From contig DASPTQ010000283.1 of assembly GCA_035623335.1 (NCBI GenBank), positions 66,668 to 130,667 of the forward strand: 64,000 nucleotides of DNA. Reading direction: 5' to 3'. The notes under the pieces are model-generated. The model saw only the letters and a list, made by a program, of their open reading frames with translations. It was not told the origin of the DNA and did no database searches. Shown here piece after piece: positions 48,585-57,967 of the stretch. Within the stretch, counting starts at the first letter, position 1, and every line of letters begins with the position of its first letter. Position numbers and translations under genes: made by a program. Origin of the DNA: JAFAGX01 sp035623335. Lineage in GTDB: Bacteria; Acidobacteriota; Terriglobia; Terriglobales; Acidobacteriaceae.

Positions 48585-49826
48585 ATGAGTGAATTGATCG
48601 ACAATCGGGCACATCGAATCGCCATACTCAAGGACATCATCAAGCACCTGCACTCAGGCGCTGCGCCGGAACTCGTCAAGGACCGTCTGCGGGAACTCGT
48701 TGGGCGGACCGACGCCACAGAAATCATGGCCATGGAGCAGCAACTCATGGTCGAAGGAATGCCGGTTGAAGAAGTGCGCTCCATGTGCGACTTGCATTCC
48801 CAGGTCACGCGCGACGTGCTGGTTCAGATCGCCCCGCCGCCGGCGATTGCGCCGGGCCACCCGGTTGATACCTTCCGCCGCGAAAATGCCGCGCTCAAAG
48901 GCCTCATCGCTGCCATGCGCGGAACTTTTGCCGAGGCTACGAATCTCGACGCCAAGGCCGACGTCAGGGAGCTGGTGTTTCGTCTGCGTCAGTTGGCCAA
49001 TGACCTGATGGACCTCGACAAGCACTATCAGCGCAAAGAGCATGCGCTGTTTTCCTGCCTGGAACGGCACGGAATTACCGGCCCTTCCAAGGTGATGTGG
49101 GCGAAAGACGATGACGTGCGCAAGCTGCTCAAGCAGATGAATCAGTCAGCGCACGACTGCGTTCCGATAGCCCCTGCGGTAAAACGGTTTTTCGCGCAAT
49201 CTGCGCAACCGGCTTTGTCTGCCATCGAAGAAATGATCTCTAAGGAAGAGAACATTCTTCTTCCCATGGCGCTGCAGACCCTCACTGACAATGAGTGGGC
49301 CGAAATCTGGGCTGCCTCACCGCAATACGGCTGGTGCCTGGTCGAGCCCCAGACTAGCTATCAGCCACCTGCGGCGGCAGGAGCGGCGACCAGCGCCGTC
49401 CCCAAAGAGGGCACCATTATGATTCCGACCGGCCATGTCACAGTGGAGCAGTTGGTCGCGGTGCTTTCGACCCTGCCCCTCGATCTGACTTTCGTGGATG
49501 CCGAAGATCGGGTCGCTTTTTTCAGCGAGGGCCCCGATCGAATCTTTGCCCGCAGCAAAGCCATCATCGGCCGGAAGGTGCAGCATTGCCATCCGCCGCG
49601 AAGCGCCGATCTTGTCAATCAGATTCTCGATGATTTCCGCTCCGGCCGGCAGAATGTTGCCGAGTTCTGGATCAGCTTTCACGGCAAGTTCGTGCACATC
49701 CGCTATTTTGCCGTGCGCAGCCAAGACGGCACGTACCTGGGTACCGTGGAACTCACCCAGGATCTGGCTCCCTTGCGGCGGCTTTCCGGAGAACGCCGGC
49801 TGCTCTCCTATGCAGCGGCGAGCTAA
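48585..49826 (+). CDS. DUF438 / hemerythrin-like / PAS protein
   Basis: A 413-residue cytoplasmic protein with three parts. DUF438 (about 1-75, HRIAILKDIIKHLHSGAAPE), a hemerythrin-like four-helix domain (about 95-245; LMDLDKHYQRKEHALFSCLE and ISKEENILLPMALQTL carry probable iron ligands), and a C-terminal PAS domain (about 285-400; LTFVDAEDRVAFFSEGPDRI). Such proteins are found with nitrate or NO genes and may sense or handle NO or oxygen. GGAGAG precedes the ATG. Its promoter shares a palindrome with the region upstream of the molybdoenzyme operon. Confidence 0.88.
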   Translation: MSELIDNRAHRIAILKDIIKHLHSGAAPELVKDRLRELVGRTDATEIMAMEQQLMVEGMPVEEVRSMCDLHSQVTRDVLVQIAPPPAIAPGHPVDTFRRENAALKGLIAAMRGTFAEATNLDAKADVRELVFRLRQLANDLMDLDKHYQRKEHALFSCLERHGITGPSKVMWAKDDDVRKLLKQMNQSAHDCVPIAPAVKRFFAQSAQPALSAIEEMISKEENILLPMALQTLTDNEWAEIWAASPQYGWCLVEPQTSYQPPAAAGAATSAVPKEGTIMIPTGHVTVEQLVAVLSTLPLDLTFVDAEDRVAFFSEGPDRIFARSKAIIGRKVQHCHPPRSADLVNQILDDFRSGRQNVAEFWISFHGKFVHIRYFAVRSQDGTYLGTVELTQDLAPLRRLSGERRLLSYAAAS

Positions 49827-49846
49827 GGAGACTCTGAACAAGTGTG

Positions 49847-49868
49847 GCGCGGACACTCCTGTCCGCGC
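49847..49868. repeat. 22-bp perfect palindrome
   Basis: GCGCGGACA and TGTCCGCGC form a 9-bp stem around CTCC, 20 bases after the DUF438 stop. It resembles the short palindromic repeats scattered in soil bacterial genomes and may act as a transcript end. Confidence 0.5.
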
Positions 49869-49912
49869 ACAAGTTTGGATTCTGCAAGACTGTGGGACCG
49901 AAAAGAGTTCCC

Positions 49913-50756
49913 CTAACGCTTGCATTTTCCCGGGAAGTACGATCCCAACAGCTGGCAAGATTTCGAATCCAGGTTCATTTTGGCGATGTTCGCCCGGAAC
50001 TCAATGCCGTGCTTGGATTCGTTGTAGATCTCAATCTGCAGGTGGTCGGGACCGAGATGGCACTTCCCGCAGTTTTCCGGCTGACGAGCAACCGCTGAGC
50101 TGAACGAGTTTCGCCCGTGACAAGCGGCAAAGGTGCCGTGGCTGCCGTCGGGGTTCACTCGCCCGATGGTGGGAAAGGGCTATTCCGCGCGCCACCTGCG
50201 CCACCTGCCATATGAGCGCGACCGCGAATCAGCCGCTGACGCACGATGCGGGCGCCCGCATCAGCGTCACCCTTCGGCCTGTGAGCAGCAAGAAGCTGGA
50301 GAACTGGGAGAAGCGCCGCGCCCATGCATTGCTCGAATGGGCATGCCGCTGTGGAGAATTTCTACAAGCAATACGACAACACCGTAGATCTCTACAACGA
50401 GAAATTCGCCAAACCAGCCAAGACCATCATGGATAAGCTCTAGGCTGCCAACAAGCTCACCAAGACTCCGTTCGATGAGAAGGTCGGGTGGACCTACTAT
50501 GAACTCTCGCATCACCAGGGCCGTCGAGTCCGCATGGGAACGGCTATGATAGGCCACGATTACACGCTGTGGCACGGCTTCTACGAGGTGGCCAAGGCGT
50601 TCTACACGGAATTTACCCCGAGGCAGAAGCGCTGATGGCCGGCGTCACCTCAGAAGTCATGAACACCCCATTACACCAATGGACAAAGGGCCTGAGCAAA
50701 GAGCAGATTCAACAGCAACTCGATTTCTGTAAGAAACGGTATAAGGAATAGGATTG
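49913..50756. pseudogene. octaheme hydroxylamine-oxidoreductase-like cytochrome c, rearranged remnant
   Basis: Minus-strand bases 50158-49913 encode VNPDGSHGTFAACHGRNSF, then ARQPENCGKCHLGPDH and ESKHGIEFRANIAKMNLDS. Plus-strand bases 50166-50756 encode the following part: VGKGYSA, ATCATCHMSATANQPLTHDA, ENFYKQYDNTVDLYNEKFAK, HGFYEVAKAFYTEF and EAEALMAGVTSEVMNTPLHQ. In intact HAO-like proteins these join in that order, so roughly 250 bases have been inverted in place. The rest has several frameshifts, an in-frame TAG (near 50440) and a lost heme cysteine (FAACH). The N-terminal half is missing. Confidence 0.8.
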
Positions 50757-50845
50757 CATCTTATCGCTCGAATCTCCGGGAAGCGGCCCTCTGCAAAACG
50801 TGGTCTGCCTTGTGCCGGAGGCAGGCGAAATGGATTGAAAGAACC

Positions 50846-51202
50846 ATGAAAAGAAAAGTCATTGTTTACGAAAAACCGACATGAAGCACATGCCGTGAGG
50901 TCAAGCGTGTCTTGACTGAGAAAGGGGTGGACTTTGAGAGCGTTCACTATATCGAAAAGCCGCTCTCGGCCAGCAACCTGAGGCAGCTATTGCACAGTGC
51001 TGGACTGAAGCCGCAAGAAGCCTTGCGCAAGAACGAACTTGCGTATCAGGAGCATGTGGCTGGTAAAGACCTGAATGACGCGCAACTGATTCAACTGATG
51101 ACCAAATACCCTGAGCTTATTCAAAGACCCATCGTGGTACATGGCAAGAAGGCTGTGCTGGCACGGCCCATCGACAAATTGAGCGAACTCGACATCGTAT
51201 AG
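50846..51202 (+). CDS. Spx/ArsC-family protein with TGA at the catalytic Cys (selenoprotein or nonsense mutant)
   Basis: The frame encodes MKRKVIVYEKPT, then TGA (50882-50884), then STCREVKRVLTEKGVDFESV and a normal ArsC/Spx fold to RPIVVHGKKAVLARPIDKL and the stop at 51200-51202 (118 residues with readthrough). In the family that position is the redox Cys (PT-C-STC). No other stop or frameshift exists. A hairpin GTCAAG-CGTGT-CTTGAC (50900-50916) starts 15 bases after the TGA, with G second in the loop and 21 bases between TGA and loop, which fits bacterial SECIS rules. Alternatively a TGC to TGA mutation, plausible because neighbours are decayed. Confidence 0.55.
50900..50916 (+). promoter_or_regulatory. 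candidate SECIS hairpin
   Basis: GTCAAG and CTTGAC form a perfect 6-bp stem with loop CGTGT, placed just after the in-frame TGA of the Spx/ArsC-like gene. Confidence 0.35.
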
Positions 51203-51286
51203 GCGGAATCGAGACCTTGGCTAAGCTGTGTCGTGCCTCCTGCTCTGAGAGCCTCACAGGTTCTCGCAGGCGGAACGAAACAGAAT

Positions 51287-51949
51287 TCAGGCAGATTGAA
51301 GCGGAGCGGTCGCCGACCTCTCCCTGTGAAGGAACTGTACCAACAGATCCATCAACAGCGGGAATCCTGGCGCTTCGGTCTTATTGAGCTTCTGAGCCGC
51401 CGTGGGCAGCCAATTCAGTAGGTGACGTTCTAGGAACTCTGACTTCGCCCTCGCCAGCGAATCCCTACTGGCTTCGTCCGATGTGTTTTCCTGAGTGAAG
51501 CTCACGGCGGCGACAAACTCCAGTTGAGTGACTAGGTAGTCGGGCACACCGGTTGTTGGATCCGATTTGAGCCCGAGGACATCGTAGAAGTACGTGTTTT
51601 CAAGAGCAATTTCCTGGGCCGGATGGCTCTTGTCATGAGCCGATTCGAATAGCGGGACTATCGGCTCCGGAAGGCCCACGTCAAACAGACTGATATATGC
51701 CGATTCATAAAGCTCATACGTCGGGAACCAGCAAAATTCAGCCACTTTTTCGTCGCCGCCGAGATACTGCGCCAAGTCTCTCAGGTCTGCTGAGATGGAT
51801 GGTTGCGCGAGAAACTCATAGCACTCCTGCGATGGTGGAGAGAAAATACGAGCGAAAAAGCGGTAGAGATCGATTTGCTCCCAATTCATCGATGCCGCTG
51901 TGTGTTGGTGGGTGGCAACGTCCAGCATGAATGAGTCCTTGCCTTCCAT
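51287..51949 (-). CDS. TorD/NarJ-like chaperone for the molybdoenzyme
   Basis: A 220-residue all-helical protein of the TorD/DmsD/NarJ type (EQIDLYRFFARIFSPPSQEC; YELYESAYISLFDVG; LENTYFYDVLGLKSDPTTGV). It should bind the Tat signal of the NarG-like subunit and assist Mo-cofactor insertion before export. It is the last gene of the operon, starting directly at the stop of the gamma-subunit gene. SerD, ClrD and EbdD are the equivalents in related systems. Confidence 0.85.
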   Translation of the reverse strand: MEGKDSFMLDVATHQHTAASMNWEQIDLYRFFARIFSPPSQECYEFLAQPSISADLRDLAQYLGGDEKVAEFCWFPTYELYESAYISLFDVGLPEPIVPLFESAHDKSHPAQEIALENTYFYDVLGLKSDPTTGVPDYLVTQLEFVAAVSFTQENTSDEASRDSLARAKSEFLERHLLNWLPTAAQKLNKTEAPGFPLLMDLLVQFLHRERSATAPLQSA

Positions 51950-52684
51950 TTACTCCAGGAACTGCCACACAGAAAAATACTTGCGTCCGTCGCGATCCTT
52001 CTGGCTTCCATTCCAAACCGCGAACGCTACCGGTGTGCCAGCAGCAAGATTCGGCAGCACCAGCGTGACGTTCCACTGGCCATTCTGATAGACGGCGTTT
52101 GCCAGAAAGCTTTGACCAGTCCGATGGGTCGTGCTTCGTCCGTGCGCTTCCATCAACATCGCGCCGCGCGTCGCATTCCAGTAATAGATCTGAACCGGAT
52201 GGTCGGGATCTCCCATCTGTAGAGAAGGAGACAGATCTCCCGCCCTTGCGTTCGTCGGGAACATCACAGCTGCAGCATCGAAGAAGCGGTCACTCGCCTC
52301 GGTCTGCACCTTGTCGAAGCGCGTCTCAGGGGCCGTCTTCGGAACTTCCGGCAGCGCGACTGCATCCTGGGTGGGGTCGTGCCAGACAAGGTGGACAATC
52401 AGCTTCTCCTGAGCGCGGATGCAACGGACATCAACGATTGGAATCTCCAGCGCAGCGGGTTCGTCGGTATCATAAAGTGGAGGGGTCCGATTCAGCGCGA
52501 CACGCTTGGGCGCGATCTGGCTCCAGGCAGTGGCGTCCCGTTTCAGAAGACTGTCGACCGTCGCCGACGATGTGCTGACCGGCAGGGATTGCAGACTGGC
52601 TGGCTCGGTCTGAGTTTGCGCGAAGACACAAAGGGAGAGGAGGCAACAGGCAACAATTCTGAACAATAATGAGCGAATTCGCAT
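51950..52684 (-). CDS. heme-b gamma subunit, ethylbenzene/selenate dehydrogenase-like
   Basis: A 244-residue periplasmic protein with a signal peptide (LLFRIVACCLLSLCVFAQ). The body matches the beta-sandwich heme-b subunit of type II molybdoenzymes (EbdC, SerC, ClrC, DdhC): RCIRAQEKLIVHLVWHDPTQ, DRFFDAAAVMFPT, IYYWNATRGAML, NVTLVLPNLAAGTPVAFAVW. In those enzymes one heme b with Met/Lys ligands links the FeS subunit to the electron partner. It lies nine bases after the FeS subunit gene and supports a periplasmic three-subunit enzyme. Confidence 0.85.
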   Translation of the reverse strand: MRIRSLLFRIVACCLLSLCVFAQTQTEPASLQSLPVSTSSATVDSLLKRDATAWSQIAPKRVALNRTPPLYDTDEPAALEIPIVDVRCIRAQEKLIVHLVWHDPTQDAVALPEVPKTAPETRFDKVQTEASDRFFDAAAVMFPTNARAGDLSPSLQMGDPDHPVQIYYWNATRGAMLMEAHGRSTTHRTGQSFLANAVYQNGQWNVTLVLPNLAAGTPVAFAVWNGSQKDRDGRKYFSVWQFLE

Positions 52685-52693
52685 TCTCTCCTC

Positions 52694-53695
<1,002 letters not shown>

Positions 53696-53707
53696 GACCG
53701 CCTCTCC

Positions 53708-56473
53708 TTAGACCTTTACCTTTTCCACTTCCACTTTGATGTCGCGGTTGTTGCCCGTTGGCCCCCAGTAGTTCAGGCGGAAGTTCACGTGGCCATAGTT
53801 GCCGATCAACTGCGTGGGTTTGATCTTGATGTAGGTCAGCGACTGCCAGCCACCTTCCTTGAAGCCGAGGTACTTCTCCCAGCCGTGGTACATGGTCACG
53901 CGGCCGGGCTTTTCTCCCGGCAGGATTTGCAGACGGCACACACAGTGCCCAACATCGTTGTGAATGCGGACCCAGTCGTTGTCCTGCAGGCCGCGCTTGC
54001 GGGCATCGTCAGGGCTCATGTAGACGATCGGACCGCCGCGCTGTAGTCGCAACATCCCACGGTGGTCGCGCCATGTGGAATGAATCGACCAGCGCCCGTG
54101 CGGTGTGTTCCAGTAGAGCGGAAACTTCTCCGGGATCGGCTCCTTGAAGGTCGGCAACTGCTCGCCGAGATCGATATACCAGGGATGGTCGATGTAAAAC
54201 TGCTGGCGTCCAGTGAGCGTCCGCCACGGGCGTTTCTTTTCGACCTGATGCTTGAACGGAGTGTAGGCGATGCCTTCTTCGAGATCGCTGTTCCACGATT
54301 CGGGATCGGTCGCCACAAATCTCTTGGGCTTCTCCTGAAGCTGGGCGTAGGTCATTCCCTTGGTCTCTTCGGCGTTGCCCAGAATGAAGTTTACGGCCTG
54401 TTCGTCGCTCTGAATCGCGCCCTTGCCTGTCCAATCGTGTTCAAGTTGTGTGAAGTCTCGATTCCACTCAAAGGCTTCATCGTGAAACGGCTTCAGGCCT
54501 TCCTTGGTTGCTATTTCGGCGATCTTTGCGGCGAGGGCCCGGAAGATATCCCAATCCGTTTTGCTCTCAAATAGGGGCTCGCAGGCTTTGCCGAACGGAT
54601 GAATGTAACTGTGGCAATCGGTCGAGTTGATGTCTACTTTCTCGTAGTAACTGGCTGCGGGCAGCACGACATCGGAGTAGAGCGCGGTCGTGTCCATGCG
54701 GTAGTTGATATCGACGATGAGGTCAAGATCCTTCCACAGCGAGGATTCCAGAATCTCGTTGCCCTTCGCCTGATTCAGGTAATTCGCGCGCCAGATGATC
54801 ATGGCCCGCGGTTTCTTGCCGTTCTTCGGCCAAAGCGGCATCCAGTCATTCTTGACCGACTCCTGGATGTACCACTCAATCGGTTTGCCGTTATAAAGAT
54901 GCGGATCTTTGTTTGTGGAGTGGACATAGCTCCAAAGCGTTGTGTTCTGAAAGCGTTGCTTCTTTCGAGTTTCAGGGAACGCCAGTTTGAAGAATCCCTG
55001 CTCCGGCCAAAGCCGTTCTTGTCCTACGTAGTGATTGAAACCGCCGCCGTTCTTGCCGACGTTACCGGTCAATGCCACCAACAGAATGAAGGACCGGTTC
55101 GTCAGGTCATTGTGGAACCAGTGGTTTGTCCCCGCGCCGTGGATAATCATTGCCGGCTTCCGTGTGCCTAGTTCCTTGGCAAACTGTTCAATCTCATAGG
55201 CGGGAAGCCCGGCATGGGCAGCGACTTTGTCGAGCGGATAATTCGCGAGTTCTTTCTTAAGTAACTCGTAGACGGTCGTGACTTCGGCGGTCGTGCCGTC
55301 GATTAGTTGGACCTGGAATGTGCCCGTGAGCGCCGGATCAACTGCTTCCAGCTGAATCGTCTTTTTGTCGGAGCCCATCGACCCCGGAGCTGGTATGGGT
55401 TTCTGCTGCTTCGTGTCCCACAGGTAGAAAACGTCTTCCTTGCCGCCTTTCTTCATATCCGATTCGCGCAGGAAACGCTTCCTCCCAGCCAGGACTAAGA
55501 AAGGAAGATCCGTTTGCTCTTTCACGTAAGGCGCGTCAATCAGATCGTGGTCGATTAAGTACTTGGCAACACCCAAGGCGAGGATGCCGTCCGTGCCGGG
55601 ATGGACCCGGAAGTACAGGTCGGCGTGGATCGAACTTGAGTTGTAGTCGGGCGAAATACAGACAATCTTCGCCCCGTTGTAGCGAGCCTCCCAGGCGAAG
55701 TGCGCGTCGGGGATGCGCGTCTGCGAAATGTTCGAACCCCAGAGGACGATGTACTTGGAGTTAAACCAATCGGCGCACTCGCAGGATTCCGTCTGAACGC
55801 CCCAGGTCAACGGTTCGCCTGGAGGCAGGTCGCAATACCAGTCGTAAAACGACAGGAAGACGCCGCCAATGTAGTGGGCCAGTCGCGAACCAGCGCAGAA
55901 GCTGACTGGGCTCATCGCAGGAATCACACTGAAGAACGAGTTCGTATCCGGTCCGTAGTTATAGATGTTGTCGAGGAGTTTCTCCGCGACCATCGTGAGG
56001 GCTTCGTCCCAACTGGCGCGGCGCCACTTGCCCTCGCCGCGTTCGCCCGTGCGAATCAGCGGATAGCGCAAGCGTTGTGGGCTGTACACGTATTCCGTGA
56101 AGCATCCGCCCTTTTGGCAGCCACGTGGGTTGTAATCTGGCAGATCGGCATTGATGCGCGGATAATCCGCGGCCTGCTCCTCGCGCACCATGACGCCATT
56201 GCGGACGTAAACCTTCCACGAGCAAGAACCGGTGCAATTGGCCGAGTGCGTCGAGCGAACGACCTTGTCCCACGTCCAAATCTTGCGATAGAAATCCTCC
56301 CAGCCGCGAAAAGGATACGACCGGAGCGGATCGAAGTCGCCCGTAAGCGTGGTCAGGACCGGCTTCTCGTTGCGCGAGCAGCCAGGCAGAACCACGCTGG
56401 CCGCGGTGACAGCCGCAGCTTGCAGGAATCCGCGCCGCGAGCAGGGTTTGGCCGTTTTCTCATAGTCGCTCAT
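53708..56473 (-). CDS. periplasmic type II molybdoenzyme catalytic subunit (NarG/SerA/ClrA/NxrA-like)
   Basis: A 921-residue Mo-bisMGD subunit. A Tat signal (CSRRGFLQAAAVTAASVVLP) ends in a lipobox-like LPGC, so it may be a lipoprotein. The FeS ligands are His76, Cys80, Cys84 and Cys119 (HSANCTGSC; RGCQKG), the His-first pattern of type II DMSO reductases, and Asp215 in YCDLPPGEP is the expected Mo ligand. The size fits selenate, chlorate, perchlorate or dimethylsulfide enzymes and periplasmic NarG/NxrA (E. coli NarG is 1247 residues). Substrate is unresolved: nitrate is plausible. It overlaps the hexaheme gene by four bases. Confidence 0.92.
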   Translation of the reverse strand: MSDYEKTAKPCSRRGFLQAAAVTAASVVLPGCSRNEKPVLTTLTGDFDPLRSYPFRGWEDFYRKIWTWDKVVRSTHSANCTGSCSWKVYVRNGVMVREEQAADYPRINADLPDYNPRGCQKGGCFTEYVYSPQRLRYPLIRTGERGEGKWRRASWDEALTMVAEKLLDNIYNYGPDTNSFFSVIPAMSPVSFCAGSRLAHYIGGVFLSFYDWYCDLPPGEPLTWGVQTESCECADWFNSKYIVLWGSNISQTRIPDAHFAWEARYNGAKIVCISPDYNSSSIHADLYFRVHPGTDGILALGVAKYLIDHDLIDAPYVKEQTDLPFLVLAGRKRFLRESDMKKGGKEDVFYLWDTKQQKPIPAPGSMGSDKKTIQLEAVDPALTGTFQVQLIDGTTAEVTTVYELLKKELANYPLDKVAAHAGLPAYEIEQFAKELGTRKPAMIIHGAGTNHWFHNDLTNRSFILLVALTGNVGKNGGGFNHYVGQERLWPEQGFFKLAFPETRKKQRFQNTTLWSYVHSTNKDPHLYNGKPIEWYIQESVKNDWMPLWPKNGKKPRAMIIWRANYLNQAKGNEILESSLWKDLDLIVDINYRMDTTALYSDVVLPAASYYEKVDINSTDCHSYIHPFGKACEPLFESKTDWDIFRALAAKIAEIATKEGLKPFHDEAFEWNRDFTQLEHDWTGKGAIQSDEQAVNFILGNAEETKGMTYAQLQEKPKRFVATDPESWNSDLEEGIAYTPFKHQVEKKRPWRTLTGRQQFYIDHPWYIDLGEQLPTFKEPIPEKFPLYWNTPHGRWSIHSTWRDHRGMLRLQRGGPIVYMSPDDARKRGLQDNDWVRIHNDVGHCVCRLQILPGEKPGRVTMYHGWEKYLGFKEGGWQSLTYIKIKPTQLIGNYGHVNFRLNYWGPTGNNRDIKVEVEKVKV

Positions 56474-57954
56474 TGTCTTTCTCCGCCACGCGTTGTCGAG
56501 TTCGTGTTCTGTGCCATCGCTCGCTGTTTCGTTGGTTCTCGCAGCGACCGCAAGTACGCCAGGATATCGGCGAGGTCCTGATCGCTGAGTGCCGCACCCT
56601 CGGCGCGCTGAAATGCCGGCATCGGTGTTCTCACGCGTCCAAAACGAATCGTTCGCAGAATAAGGTCGTCACTCGCCGCCGATTGAAATACCGGATTGCC
56701 AATCTCGGGAGCGATTCCACCCCGTCCGCTCATCCCATGGCAGCCCTCACAATTTCTCAGGTAGAGATCAAGGCCGCGCGTATCATCGCCGTGCAAAGTC
56801 AGGGCGGGTGACGGCGTGGGCGCCGGTGCACCGTTTCGCAAATATTCAATGACAGCCGAGACCTCTTCCGGCATCAGTCCGCCCGCGTGCGCGCCCCAGG
56901 CCGGCATCTGCGTACCGGGACGGCCGTTCTCGACATTCGTCAAAAGATATTCTTGGGTTGCCGTCGTGGCCAAGGAAGCACCGCGAATCGCCGGGACAAA
57001 GCGTCCGAATTTCTTGTCCCAACGGGTATAGGTTCCGTTGCCGTGGCAGGCGCCACAATATTGCTGATACACCTGCTCGCCGGTCAGCGGTGTCGGATGT
57101 AGCGCGCGATACTTTTGCTCGATTTTGTCCGGCGCCAGATAGCTTTCCGGCACGTCGCGCTTCCATTGCGAGAGCATGAAAGCCGTTAACGCCTGCGCCT
57201 CGCGCTGGGTTACGGTTGGGTTGCGCATCTGGCTGTCCGGCACAACGCTGCCCGGGTCGCGGAAATGCGCAAGCTGCCAGTTCCATATCGTGTGTGGTGG
57301 CTTGAGTAAGCTCATGATGAGCTGGTGCTTCGTCTTGGCTCCTTCATTGTCGAGGGCGGGTCCAAGCGTGCCGCCCCGTCCACCGAGCTTATGGCATGAC
57401 CCGCAACTCTTTTCCCGATAAAGCTTGATTCCTACAGTGAGCAGCGGAATCTGCTCGGGCGGCAGCCTGTTCGCGTCGTGGCACGTGACGCAGGTCGCCT
57501 CCGTCATCTCCTTCGGCAGCAGCGGATAATCCCAGAACACGTCGTCGGCTTTGGCTTCGCTGAACGTCAGGGCCGCGCCTTGCCCGTGATGACAGACCGT
57601 GCAACCGAAGCGATCCACGGGATGTTTGTCGAGAATATTGCCGGGATGAACTCGGTGCGGCTGCTCGACATCGGTCATGCGTGGATCGTCAATTCCGTTG
57701 TGACAGCTGACGCACCGGTCTACGGCCCCAAGCACCGGGACGCTGACTTGCTTCATCTCAACTCGGAACTTGGCCAGCAGCTCACGGCCCCGGTCGTCGG
57801 TCGCCTTTTGCCGCAGAATGTCCTGATACTCGCGCTGCATCACTACCCATTGCGCCAGGTAGTTCTCGCGAACAGCCGCGCCCACAAGGAACACGATGGT
57901 CACCGCGCTTGCCACCAGCAGGAGCCAGCGATAAATTCGAGAAGGATCGTTCAT
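56470..57954 (-). CDS. membrane-anchored hexaheme cytochrome c
   Basis: A 494-residue protein with an N-terminal anchor (WLLLVASAVTIVFLVGAAV) and six CxxCH sites starting at Cys81, Cys118, Cys155, Cys184, Cys300 and Cys402. The last two sites lie in cytochrome c class I-like modules (YCGACHGNG; CEGCHGMSGRGG). It follows cytochrome b by 13 bases and overlaps the Mo subunit gene by four bases (ATGA), so it probably carries electrons between the Rieske/b complex and the molybdoenzyme. The start ATG 57954 is favoured; the upstream frame to 58035 covers the cytochrome b tail. Confidence 0.9.
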   Translation of the reverse strand: MNDPSRIYRWLLLVASAVTIVFLVGAAVRENYLAQWVVMQREYQDILRQKATDDRGRELLAKFRVEMKQVSVPVLGAVDRCVSCHNGIDDPRMTDVEQPHRVHPGNILDKHPVDRFGCTVCHHGQGAALTFSEAKADDVFWDYPLLPKEMTEATCVTCHDANRLPPEQIPLLTVGIKLYREKSCGSCHKLGGRGGTLGPALDNEGAKTKHQLIMSLLKPPHTIWNWQLAHFRDPGSVVPDSQMRNPTVTQREAQALTAFMLSQWKRDVPESYLAPDKIEQKYRALHPTPLTGEQVYQQYCGACHGNGTYTRWDKKFGRFVPAIRGASLATTATQEYLLTNVENGRPGTQMPAWGAHAGGLMPEEVSAVIEYLRNGAPAPTPSPALTLHGDDTRGLDLYLRNCEGCHGMSGRGGIAPEIGNPVFQSAASDDLILRTIRFGRVRTPMPAFQRAEGAALSDQDLADILAYLRSLREPTKQRAMAQNTNSTTRGGERQ

Positions 57955-57967
57955 CGCATTCTCCTTC

